NCBI GenBank assembly: GCA_025929855.1
Contig: JAICPK010000048.1
Span: forward strand, 1-7,090
DNA from: Nitrososphaera sp.
Lineage (GTDB): Archaea > Thermoproteota > Nitrososphaeria > Nitrososphaerales > Nitrososphaeraceae
DNA length: 7,090 bases
Reading direction: 5' to 3'
This document shows positions 1 to 6,184 of this stretch, piece after piece. The notes beneath the pieces are model-generated. The model was not told the origin of the DNA, did no database searches, and saw only the letters and a list, made by a program, of their open reading frames with translations. Position 1 is the first letter of the stretch. Each line of letters opens with the position of its first letter. Position numbers and translations under genes: made by a program.

Positions 1-75
1 ATATGGAGACATACTGAAATGCCGGACTTCATCCCAGGTAAAGTATTTCCATTGTATAGGCGCATTCTTGCACAT
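1..75 (-). CDS. Possible hypothetical protein, partial at left edge
   Basis: A minus-strand frame opens at ATG 75-73 and stays open to the window edge, giving 25 residues that begin MCKNAPIQWKYF and continue with a Trp-Asp-Glu-Val-Arg stretch. I do not recognise it. The frame also stays open upstream back to a TAG near 129-131, with a protein-like reading, but contains no ATG, GTG or TTG before position 75, so the start is either this ATG or the frame is not a gene. A purine-rich stretch precedes the ATG but there is no good TATA box or GAGGTG-type site. It lies 63 bases downstream of the zinc-finger gene on the same strand, so it could be co-transcribed. It might also be chance: only 75 bases are visible. 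Confidence 0.3.
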   Translation of the reverse strand, partial: MCKNAPIQWKYFTWDEVRHFSMSPY

Positions 76-138
76 TGAACTCTTCCCTTCTGGCTCTAGT
101 TCTTGAACATATGCTCGCAGTGCAAACTAACATACAGT

Positions 139-363
139 CTATTTTACATCAGCTATATCCGTATGTGCATTACTAATATGATCTTGTAACTCTTCCTTGT
201 TGCGAGCTGTCAACCCACAAACATTGCAGGTCTGTTGTGTTGGTGTCAAATTCTCTAGTTGTTTTCCACTTGTAAGGTCCAAGTATTGCTCATCAGGTCC
301 TGCAGCCTTTATTTTGGTATAGTTATTTTCTTTCTCTTGATCCGTATTTTTTGTTTCCACCAT
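139..363 (-). CDS. Small C2H2 zinc-finger protein, 74 residues
   Basis: The C-terminal half carries one classical C2H2 finger: C46-X2-C49-X12-H62-X4-H67, with Leu59 in the hydrophobic core position expected between the cysteine and histidine pairs. The first 40 or so residues are hydrophilic, rich in Lys, Glu, Asn and Gln, and probably disordered. Single-finger proteins of this size are common in archaea and are thought to bind nucleic acid or protein partners; the target here cannot be read from the sequence. The start is the ATG at 363-361, just inside a TATA-like element at 391-400, which would give a leader of under ten bases. No signal peptide or membrane segment is present. The gene is divergent from the small membrane protein at 435-536. 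The fold assignment is firm; the role is unknown. Confidence 0.8.
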   Translation of the reverse strand: MVETKNTDQEKENNYTKIKAAGPDEQYLDLTSGKQLENLTPTQQTCNVCGLTARNKEELQDHISNAHTDIADVK

Positions 364-390
364 ATATGCTAGTAATGATCAATAACATTG

Positions 391-400
391 TATAATATAA
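391..400. promoter_or_regulatory. Shared TATA-like element between divergent small genes
   Basis: The near-palindromic TATAATATAA reads as a TATA box on both strands. Counting about 26 bases from its centre puts a minus-strand start near 370, a few bases before the zinc-finger ATG, and a plus-strand start near 421, about 13 bases before the ATG at 435. The position fits archaeal TBP/TFB promoters; use in both directions is inference. Confidence 0.45.
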
Positions 401-434
401 GGTAGTGTTATGGTTGGGATACAATGTTAGCCTC

Positions 435-536
435 ATGTTAAGAGGGAAAAAACGAAAGCCTAATGACAGAAAATTGGCAATTTGGGGATTGATATACCTG
501 GCGGCAACTGTGCTGCTCTTGTTAGGACTTGTATGA
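435..536 (+). CDS. Small single-span membrane protein, 33 residues
   Basis: ATG 435 to TGA 534-536 encodes 33 residues. Residues 1-13 are strongly basic (MLRGKKRKPNDRK, seven Lys/Arg and one Asp), and residues 14-33 form an uninterrupted hydrophobic helix (LAIWGLIYLAATVLLLLGLV) that ends at the stop codon. By the positive-inside rule the N-terminus would be cytoplasmic and the C-terminus outside. The abrupt change from basic to hydrophobic with aromatic residues Trp17 and Tyr21 near the interface is unlikely in random AT-rich sequence. The gene is divergent from the zinc-finger gene and may share its TATA element. There is no clear ribosome binding site, in keeping with a short leader. An in-frame GTG at 405 would add ten residues but is less likely. 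I do not recognise a family; a role as a regulator or subunit of a membrane complex is only a guess. Confidence 0.5.
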   Translation: MLRGKKRKPNDRKLAIWGLIYLAATVLLLLGLV

Positions 537-641
537 AAATGGAAATGGCATCTCTGCTAACTGTTCTTTGAAAAGAGATGTAGTGCACTGTGATAATTAT
601 ATATTGATAGGAAATAGTCTTGAGAATAGCTGCTTTGGTGA

Positions 642-663
642 TGTCATATTTTTCAATATGACA
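642..663. repeat. Perfect inverted repeat, 9-bp stem
   Basis: TGTCATATT and AATATGACA flank a four-base TTTC loop. As RNA it would be a compact stem-loop on either strand; as DNA it could be an operator dyad. No neighbouring T-run or gene end supports calling it a terminator. Confidence 0.45.
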
Positions 664-1140
664 AAACACGCATGATAATGAGCTAGAATTGACAAGAGAT
701 CTAATAGACCATCTTATATTCAGTAGATCCATTCATAAAGTAAGAGATAAGATGATTTTTATTTTATTGCAACTGCGATCTATTAGGAACTATTTCCACC
801 AATGGCAATAATGTGATTTCCTTCATGATATTTATATGTCTGAGCAAACAATCACATAGTCATGCGAGTGCAATGTTTCAGTATCTTCACTAGCAAGAGC
901 ATGGTACTATTCAAATCATCATAATGGTTAACAATATCATATGGATGATTTTCATCAAATGTTCTTAATATTATGATAACAGACGGGTTTTACAAACTGC
1001 CGGCCGTAATAACCACTAACTCATAAGTACAGATCACCTTCAAGCTCTGCTCGAATAATAAAGAATATGGACATGGAACCGCAACTAGGTAATCAATAGC
1101 AAATTACTGATTTCACTTTACAATAATCCTGAAAATTAAA

Positions 1141-1155
1141 CTCATCGAAGATGAG
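1141..1155. repeat. Inverted repeat upstream of the ilv-leu promoter
   Basis: CTCATC-GAA-GATGAG is a perfect 6-bp dyad about 70 bases upstream of the operon TATA box. It could be a regulator site, or a weak stem-loop followed by a T-run at 1167-1172. Neither role can be shown from the sequence. Confidence 0.35.
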
Positions 1156-1225
1156 ATAAAAATTGCTTTTTCGCTGGTCGAGCTACAGTATTGTTTCATT
1201 AGCTTTTATCGTTATTCCCATAAAC

Positions 1226-1233
1226 TTTATAAA
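1226..1233 (+). promoter_or_regulatory. TATA box of the ilvBN-leuAB operon
   Basis: TTTATAAA, inside a longer AACTTTATAAATAA context, is the best archaeal TATA box in the window. Its centre plus 26 to 27 bases puts the transcription start at about 1256-1258, on or next to the ATG of the leader reading frame. The mRNA leader before ilvB would then be about 130 bases, long for an archaeal mRNA. Confidence 0.7.
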
Positions 1234-1257
1234 TAATTTCCCTCCACATAAACAAAA

Positions 1258-1329
1258 ATGCCTCGAGCTGACAGCGGATATTGTTATGGACACAACATTC
1301 ATGTTCTGGTTCTGCTGAGGGTTGCCTAG
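1258..1329 (+). CDS. Candidate branched-chain amino acid leader peptide, 23 residues
   Basis: ATG 1258 to TAG 1327-1329 encodes 23 residues ending NIHVLVLLRVA. Codons 14-23 include one Ile (ATT), three Val (all GTT) and three Leu (all CTG): seven branched-chain codons out of ten. The ATG lies zero to two bases from the predicted transcription start, so it would be translated as a leaderless message, a normal mode in archaea. The frame sits alone in the 5' leader of an operon whose products are Val, Leu and Ile precursors, and its stop codon falls within the first of two hairpins. This matches the layout of bacterial ilv and leu leader peptides, although bacterial machinery cannot be assumed here. 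No intrinsic terminator with a U-run follows, so any control would have to act on ilvB translation or through another termination route. It could be a chance frame; comparison with related genomes would decide. Confidence 0.42.
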   Translation: MPRADSGYCYGHNIHVLVLLRVA

Positions 1330-1360
1330 GGCAAGCTCTGTGCTTTAGCAAGCACGGCTT
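1322..1360 (+). promoter_or_regulatory. Two leader hairpins with alternative pairings before ilvB
   Basis: Hairpin 1 is TTGCC-TAG-GGCAA (1322-1334); its loop is exactly the stop codon of the leader frame. Hairpin 2 pairs CTGTGCTT with AAGCACGG (1338-1357, one G-U pair) around a TAGC loop. Four short blocks, AAGC 1333, GCTT 1342, AAGC 1350 and GCTT 1357, can pair first with second, second with third or third with fourth, so the folds exclude each other. The pairing is seen; the switching role is inference. Confidence 0.4.
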
Positions 1361-1374
1361 ATGCAAATCAATTT

Positions 1375-1380
1375 GGTGAG
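1375..1380 (+). promoter_or_regulatory. ilvB: Ribosome binding site supporting the TTG start of ilvB
   Basis: GGTGAG matches part of the archaeal GGAGGTGAT site. It stands nine bases before TTG 1390, against twelve for GTG 1393 and eighteen for ATG 1399, which favours TTG. Confidence 0.45.
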
Positions 1381-1389
1381 AGATAAAAA

Positions 1390-3078
1390 TTGGTGGAAAT
1401 GACAGGTGCAAAAGCGTTGATTCAAGCCTTAGAGAAAGAGGGCGTAGATGTAGTCTTTGGACTTCCGGGAGGAGCGAACCTGCCGATATACGATGCATTA
1501 GTAGATGCAAACTTCAGGCATATCCTAGTAAGGCATGAACAATCGGCTGCTCATATGGCTGACGGTTATGCTAGAATAAAGAGAAAGGCCGGTGTATGCT
1601 TTGCAACTTCAGGTCCAGGTGCCACAAATCTCATAACAGGCATTGCCACTGCATATGCTGATTCTTCCCCAATTGTAGCCGTAACTGGTCAGGTGCCACT
1701 TGCCATGATAGGCAAGGATGCCTTTCAAGAGACAGACATTATTGGCGTGGCAAATCCTTGCACAAAATACTCATTCCAACCAAGGGCTGCAGCCGAGATT
1801 CCAGAAATGATCAAAAAGGCAGTATATATTGCAGAGAGCGGCAGGCCTGGCCCAGTACTTGTTGATATTCCTAAGGACGTACAGCAGGCGACAGCTGACA
1901 TGAAGTTTCCAGAGCTTATCAAGGTTAGAGGTTATAATCCAAACGTAGAGGCAGATCTCTCAGAGATGGCCAGGGCAGTCGAACTTTTGCTTAACGCTGA
2001 GCGACCGATAATAATGGCAGGCGGTGGCGTAATCCTTTCAGGAGCTTTTTCAGAACTCCAGGCTCTTGCAGAGCTAGTCAAGATACCGGTTGTGACTACG
2101 TTCAAGGGCAAGGGCGCATTCCCTGAGAACCACCCGCTTGCCATGGGACCTATAGGAATGCACGGCCACGCAGAAGCTAACAAAATAATCGTAGAGGCAG
2201 ACTGCATTGTGGCTGTAGGCGCGAGATTTTCGGACAGATCTGTCGGCAAATTTGACGAGTTTGGTAAGGGTATGAGCATAATCCACTTGGATATTGACCC
2301 GGCAGAGATCGGGAAGAACAAGTCAGTAGATGTTGCGCTGGTAGGCGACGTGAAGTCCTCACTACGTACACTTGTTAAGATGTTCTCAAAGAAGATGATT
2401 AAAAAAGACTCAGATAACCCGTGGCTAAAGCGTAGAAAAGAGCTTATACAGTATTATGCTGAAACCCTCAAGGACTACCCAAGGGAGATAACAGCTAAAA
2501 AGTCACTCAAGAAATTGCGTGAGTTGTTGCCAGCTAATGCAATAGTCACGACGGAAGTAGGCCAGTGCCAAATGTGGGCATCCTTGCACTTTGACGTGAT
2601 AACACCTGGCACGTTCTTCAGCTCGACCGGCCTTGGCACAATGGGCTTCGGATTTCCGGCCTCAATAGGTGCCAAGGCTGCTAAACCGAATGTTCCTGTA
2701 GTCGATATCGCCGGTGACGGATCGTTTAACATGACCGAAAACTCACTTGCAGTGTCGGTACTTGATAAGCTGCCCGTAATAGTGTTCCTCATGAACAACT
2801 ACATGCTCGGAATGGTAGCCCAATGGCAGCGCACATTTTACAACAGACGCTATAGCGGAGTACATCAGCACAATTGCCCCGACTATGTCAAGATAGCTGA
2901 CGCATATGGCGCTCAGGGCATAAGAGCAGAATCGATGCACGAGCTTGATAAAGCTATCAAAGCCGCGCTCAAATCTGACGTAGCAACAGTAATAGACATC
3001 CCAATTGATCCTGAGGAAGACGTCTACCCATTTGTAGCACCTGGCACTGGCCTAAAGGACATGATTGTAGGAGCGTAA
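1390..3078 (+). CDS. ilvB: Acetohydroxyacid (acetolactate) synthase large subunit
   Basis: The 562-residue enzyme condenses two pyruvates to acetolactate (valine, leucine), or pyruvate with 2-ketobutyrate to acetohydroxybutyrate (isoleucine), in the cytoplasm. The thiamine-diphosphate enzyme order is complete: N-terminal pyrimidine-binding domain with FGLPGGANLPIYDAL at 23-37 and the catalytic Glu50 in RHEQSAAHMADGYAR; FATSGPGATN at 71-80; a central FAD-binding-type domain at about 185-335; and the C-terminal diphosphate-binding motif GDG 442-444, 24 residues, then NN 469-470. Trp479 in MVAQWQ corresponds to the tryptophan that favours 2-ketobutyrate in true AHAS, which argues against a simple catabolic acetolactate synthase or another family member. 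The usual GARFDDR motif reads GARFSDR at 278-283. Length is normal. ilvN follows after six bases. The start is probably TTG 1390 from its ribosome binding site; GTG 1393 and ATG 1399 are in frame and possible. It is the first enzyme gene behind the unusual leader. Confidence 0.96.
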   Translation: MVEMTGAKALIQALEKEGVDVVFGLPGGANLPIYDALVDANFRHILVRHEQSAAHMADGYARIKRKAGVCFATSGPGATNLITGIATAYADSSPIVAVTGQVPLAMIGKDAFQETDIIGVANPCTKYSFQPRAAAEIPEMIKKAVYIAESGRPGPVLVDIPKDVQQATADMKFPELIKVRGYNPNVEADLSEMARAVELLLNAERPIIMAGGGVILSGAFSELQALAELVKIPVVTTFKGKGAFPENHPLAMGPIGMHGHAEANKIIVEADCIVAVGARFSDRSVGKFDEFGKGMSIIHLDIDPAEIGKNKSVDVALVGDVKSSLRTLVKMFSKKMIKKDSDNPWLKRRKELIQYYAETLKDYPREITAKKSLKKLRELLPANAIVTTEVGQCQMWASLHFDVITPGTFFSSTGLGTMGFGFPASIGAKAAKPNVPVVDIAGDGSFNMTENSLAVSVLDKLPVIVFLMNNYMLGMVAQWQRTFYNRRYSGVHQHNCPDYVKIADAYGAQGIRAESMHELDKAIKAALKSDVATVIDIPIDPEEDVYPFVAPGTGLKDMIVGA

Positions 3079-3084
3079 TGCAAA

Positions 3085-3600
3085 TTGTTTGCAACTACCG
3101 TTCAGAAAGAATCGTGGCATATTGTGTCTGCCCTTGTCGAAAACAAACCCGGCGTGCTCTTCAGAGTCACCAACCTCTTCAGGGCGCGCAGTTTTAACAT
3201 CGAAAGCATTACAGTGGGATCAACTGAGCAACAGGACCTCTCTAGAATGACCATAACCACTAACAGCGATGAAAAGACACTTGATCAATTGGTAAAGCAA
3301 CTGCGCAAGCTTATAGACGTTATAGAAGTAAAGGTGCTTGACACGGACAAGACAGTATATCGTGAGCTTGCGCTCATCAAGATCAGGGCTGTTGACCCAA
3401 CAACAAGAAGTGAGATAGTCAATTATGCTACGATATTTCGAGGCAACATCTTAGACATTGGCAAAGAGACAATAACAGTCGAGATAACTGGCACACCTGA
3501 TAAGATAGATGCATTTAAGAACCTAGTCGAGCATTATGGAATTGCGCAGTTGTCAAGAACTGGAGTTTCAGCCCTTCCTAGAGGTGGAGTGGAGAGTTGA
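3085..3600 (+). CDS. ilvN: Acetohydroxyacid synthase small (regulatory) subunit
   Basis: The 171-residue partner of IlvB activates the catalytic subunit and, in the family, gives feedback inhibition by valine. Residues 12-84 form an ACT domain with the ligand-site signature ENKPGVLFRVTNLFRARSFN (19-38) followed by IESITVG. Residues 90-167 form the conserved C-terminal domain ending in YGIAQLSRTGVSALPRG (151-167). Length fits the standard short IlvN/IlvH form. The start is TTG 3085 with GGAG at 3070-3073, eleven bases upstream; a stop codon is in frame just before it (3076), so no longer form is possible. The ATG at 3078 that overlaps the ilvB stop is out of frame. The gene overlaps leuA by four bases, indicating translational coupling and roughly matched synthesis. 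Confidence 0.96.
   Translation: MFATTVQKESWHIVSALVENKPGVLFRVTNLFRARSFNIESITVGSTEQQDLSRMTITTNSDEKTLDQLVKQLRKLIDVIEVKVLDTDKTVYRELALIKIRAVDPTTRSEIVNYATIFRGNILDIGKETITVEITGTPDKIDAFKNLVEHYGIAQLSRTGVSALPRGGVES
3581..3586 (+). promoter_or_regulatory. leuA: Strong ribosome binding site inside ilvN for leuA
   Basis: GAGGTG is a full match to the core archaeal site and lies ten bases before TTG 3597. It settles the leuA start and lies inside the Arg-Gly-Gly codons near the end of ilvN. Confidence 0.65.
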
Positions 3601-5129
3601 ACACATCTAAAGAATCATTGAACAACACCGAAAGTGTTAAGATCTTTGATACTACTCTCAGAGACGGCGAGCAGACGCCTGGCGTGACGATAACACCAGA
3701 CCAGAAGATCCAGATCGCGATCTGGCTAGATGAACTCGGCGTTGATGCTATAGAGGCAGGGTTTCCAATAGTATCGCATGGCGAGATGCAGGCGATCAAG
3801 GCAATAGTAAAGCAAGGATTGAAGGCTGAAATTTTTGGCCTTGCTCGTGCAAGTCAGATCGACATTGATAGTGCTATCAAATGTGACTTGAAGCACATTC
3901 ATACTTTCATAGCAACTTCTGATATTCATATGCAGTATAAGCTGAAGATGACGCGTCAGCAGGTCTCTGAGAAGGCAATTAGCGCAGTAGAATATGCTAA
4001 AAAACATGGCTTGCACATAGAGTTTTCAGCAGAGGATGCAACAAGATCTGACAGGCAGTTCCTGCTTAAGGTGTTCAAGGAGGTAGCAGAGGCAGGTGCG
4101 GACAGACTGGACATACCCGATACTGTGGGCTATGCAACTCCGCAATACATTGCCGACCTTGTAGAAGAGGTCAAGCAAGCTACAAGGCTCCCAATAAGCG
4201 TCCACTGCCACGACGACTTTGGCTTTGCAGTTGCTAATTCGATAGCAGGTGTAAGTGCCGGCGCTGCATGCGCGCATGTCACAATAAATGGTCTTGGCGA
4301 GCGTGCTGGCAACGCATCTCTTGAAGAATTTGTAATGGCGCTCCAATGCTTATACGGCAAAAAGCACAACATCAAGACACAGTTGCTCTATGAAACTTCT
4401 AAGTTCGTTTCAAACACGATGGGCATAATTGTTCAGCCAAACAAGGCGATAATTGGCGAAAACGCTTTTGGCCACGAATCGGGAATTCACACTCATGGCA
4501 TCATAAGCAATCCACTTACCTATGAGCCCATAAGCCCCGAGCTTGTGGGCAGGAAAAGGTGGCTCCAAGCTGGCAAGCATGCTGGCGCACATGGCATCAA
4601 GGCGATGCTTGAAGAGTTTGGTGTCAAGCCGACTGACGAGCAGCTTCATATCATAGTGGAGAAACAAAAGAACATAGCCGACAATGGTAAGCCCATTACT
4701 ACATCGGAACTATTGTCAATAGCCGGCGGAGTAATGGATAACAACAAATTTGAAGAAAAATTCAAGCTCTATGACTTTCACATTGTTACTGGAATGAACA
4801 TTATACCTACTGCAGTGGTAAGGCTCAATGCCAACGGCAAGGATTTCATTGCATCAGACATTGGTGTTGGTCCAGTCGATGCAGCGCTAAAAGCGATACA
4901 AAAGATATCAGGAGAGATGGCAAATGTCAAGATAAGAGAATATAGGCTTGATTCAATAACTGGAGGCTCTGACGCGCTTGCAGAGGTTACAGTCAAGGTC
5001 GAGGATAAGGACGGGAACATCGTATCTGCGCGCAAGTCGGGAGAAGACATCGTTGTTGCATCCGTACAAGCAATGATGGATGCAATCAACAAAGTACTGC
5101 TAAGAAAGGTCCTCTACTCCAAAAGCTAG
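3597..5129 (+). CDS. leuA: 2-isopropylmalate synthase
   Basis: The 510-residue enzyme joins acetyl-CoA and 2-ketoisovalerate, the committed step to leucine. The N-terminal TIM barrel (about 14-280) has [11 protein letters not shown] at 19-29 with Arg22 and the metal ligand Asp23, [18 protein letters not shown] at 102-119, [11 protein letters not shown] at 142-152, metal-binding HCHDDFG at 203-209 and [14 protein letters not shown] at 231-244 with Asn239. A linker segment carries [12 protein letters not shown] at 291-302. Residues about 395-505 are the LeuA dimer domain, with GGSDALAEV at 456-464, the site of leucine feedback in this family. TTG 3597 overlaps the ilvN stop as TTGA. Citramalate synthase and homocitrate synthase are close relatives; the IlvBN and LeuB neighbours and the regulatory domain favour LeuA, but the motifs alone do not exclude citramalate synthase. 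Confidence 0.9.
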   Translation: MNTSKESLNNTESVKIFDTTLRDGEQTPGVTITPDQKIQIAIWLDELGVDAIEAGFPIVSHGEMQAIKAIVKQGLKAEIFGLARASQIDIDSAIKCDLKHIHTFIATSDIHMQYKLKMTRQQVSEKAISAVEYAKKHGLHIEFSAEDATRSDRQFLLKVFKEVAEAGADRLDIPDTVGYATPQYIADLVEEVKQATRLPISVHCHDDFGFAVANSIAGVSAGAACAHVTINGLGERAGNASLEEFVMALQCLYGKKHNIKTQLLYETSKFVSNTMGIIVQPNKAIIGENAFGHESGIHTHGIISNPLTYEPISPELVGRKRWLQAGKHAGAHGIKAMLEEFGVKPTDEQLHIIVEKQKNIADNGKPITTSELLSIAGGVMDNNKFEEKFKLYDFHIVTGMNIIPTAVVRLNANGKDFIASDIGVGPVDAALKAIQKISGEMANVKIREYRLDSITGGSDALAEVTVKVEDKDGNIVSARKSGEDIVVASVQAMMDAINKVLLRKVLYSKS

Positions 5130-5158
5130 ATACTGCAGCTATAACATAGGGTGTCCAA

Positions 5159-6184
5159 TTGGCGAGATATGATATTTCCCTTATCAAGGGAGATGGCATT
5201 GGGCCAGAGCAGACAGCTGCAGCAAAAAAGATCCTTGAAACGATAAATGACAATTCCCAAACAAAATTTGAAATACATGACGTCGAATCCGGCGACAGTG
5301 CGCTTGCCAAGTTTGGCAAAGCATTGCCGGAATCCGCGCTAGACATCATCAAGAAATCGCAAGCGTGCCTGAAGGGGCCAGTCGGTGAGACTGCGGCCGA
5401 TGTGATAATCGTTCTTCGCAGGATGTTTAACCTTTATGCAAATGTTAGGCCGGCCAAGTCGTATCCTAATATTCCGAGCATCTCAAACAACGTCGACCTT
5501 GTCACCGTAAGGGAAAATACAGAGGACGTTTACCTTGGATGGGAGTTCAATACAGACGAAAACACAGTAGTGGCACTTAGAGTTACATCAGAGCAGGCCA
5601 GCAGGAGGATCGCAGAATACGCCTTCAAGACAGCTATGATGCGTAACAACAAGCTTAGAGTAGTTGCAGTGCACAAGGCCAATGTCCTACGCAAGGGAGA
5701 TGGGTTGTTTTCTGCAGTGTGCAGGTCAGTTGCCAAAAACTACCCGAAGATTCAGTACAGTGAATTATATGTTGACGCAGCATCTATGAACTTGATCCGC
5801 AACCCAGAGGAATTTGATGTTATTGTCACAACTAACTTGTTTGGCGATATACTATCTGACGAAGCTGCTCAAGTCGTCGGGGGGCTTGGCATGGGACCAG
5901 CCGCCAACATTGGAGATCAGTTTGCTCTCTTTGAGCCAGTGCATGGCGCTGCATTTGACATTGCAGGAAAGAACGCTGCCAACCCTTCCTCTATCCTTCT
6001 GTCTGCAAAGATGATGCTTGAATGGCTCGCCGATAAATATGGCGATAAGAATCTGACGACAGAAGCTAGACGGATAGAAGATTCCATTGTTAGTATGCTC
6101 AAGCAGGATAAAAAGACAAAAGATATCGGCGGCAAGCTCTCCACTACCGAATTTGCGACACTTGTCGCAAAGGTGATGTATTAG
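5159..6184 (+). CDS. leuB: 3-isopropylmalate dehydrogenase
   Basis: The 341-residue enzyme is a member of the isocitrate/isopropylmalate dehydrogenase family; it oxidises and decarboxylates 3-isopropylmalate to 2-ketoisocaproate, which is transaminated to leucine. Visible motifs are IKGDGIGPE (9-17), LRRMFNLYANVRPAKS (86-101) with substrate arginines, VRENTEDVY (117-125), VHKANVL (171-177), and Asp206, Asp230 and Asp234 as metal ligands (NLFGDILSDEAA). Tyr125 and Lys173 are the catalytic pair. Asp267 in EPVHGAAFDIAG marks NAD rather than NADP use; the residue before it is Phe where Pro is usual. Archaeal homoisocitrate and NAD-isocitrate dehydrogenases look similar, so the leucine assignment leans on the operon. 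The start is TTG 5159 with GGGTG at 5149-5153. It lies 29 bases after leuA and ends the operon. leuC and leuD are absent from the window. Confidence 0.87.
   Translation: MARYDISLIKGDGIGPEQTAAAKKILETINDNSQTKFEIHDVESGDSALAKFGKALPESALDIIKKSQACLKGPVGETAADVIIVLRRMFNLYANVRPAKSYPNIPSISNNVDLVTVRENTEDVYLGWEFNTDENTVVALRVTSEQASRRIAEYAFKTAMMRNNKLRVVAVHKANVLRKGDGLFSAVCRSVAKNYPKIQYSELYVDAASMNLIRNPEEFDVIVTTNLFGDILSDEAAQVVGGLGMGPAANIGDQFALFEPVHGAAFDIAGKNAANPSSILLSAKMMLEWLADKYGDKNLTTEARRIEDSIVSMLKQDKKTKDIGGKLSTTEFATLVAKVMY

Larger units (their letters stand above)
537..1222. other. AT-rich stretch without a convincing gene
   Basis: Nearly 700 bases have only short or low-quality reading frames on either strand. 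Visible structure consists of perfect inverted repeats: CATCTCT/AGAGATG at 549-580, a 9-base-pair stem at 642-663, GATGA/TCATC at 944-956 and CTCATC/GATGAG at 1141-1155. No tRNA, rRNA or CRISPR array is seen. A structured RNA cannot be excluded. The last 100 bases probably contain upstream control sites for the ilv-leu operon. Confidence 0.6.

Noticed and set aside
460..732. 90-residue minus-strand frame
   Set aside because: Composition is typical of AT-rich non-coding sequence, with no motif, promoter or ribosome site, and it runs antisense to the better-supported small membrane protein.
878..922. Box C/D RNA on the minus strand (ATGATGA at 922-916, CTGA at 881-878)
   Set aside because: The gap between the boxes is too long, and no second C'/D' pair or terminal stem is found.
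905..925. tRNA-like TTCAAATC
   Set aside because: No stems form around it and no acceptor or anticodon arm is present.
1113..1199. 28-residue minus-strand frame
   Set aside because: No ribosome site or TATA box, no motif, and it crosses the operon's upstream control region.
1338..1375. Intrinsic terminator after the leader hairpins
   Set aside because: No U-run follows the hairpins; the next bases are mixed and lead to the ilvB ribosome site.
1258..1390. T-box or known riboswitch in the ilv leader
   Set aside because: No T-box sequence or tRNA-specifier layout is visible and no known riboswitch core was recognised.
1199..1510. 103-residue minus-strand frame over the ilv leader
   Set aside because: It is antisense to the start of ilvB and to the leader; its open length follows from ilvB codon structure.
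3078..3110. ATG 3078 overlapping the ilvB stop as the ilvN start
   Set aside because: It is in a different frame from the IlvN protein; TTG 3085 is the only start consistent with the ACT domain and the upstream in-frame stop.
5814..6014. 66-residue plus-strand frame inside leuB
   Set aside because: Shadow of leuB in another frame; it covers the essential LeuB metal and NAD motifs.
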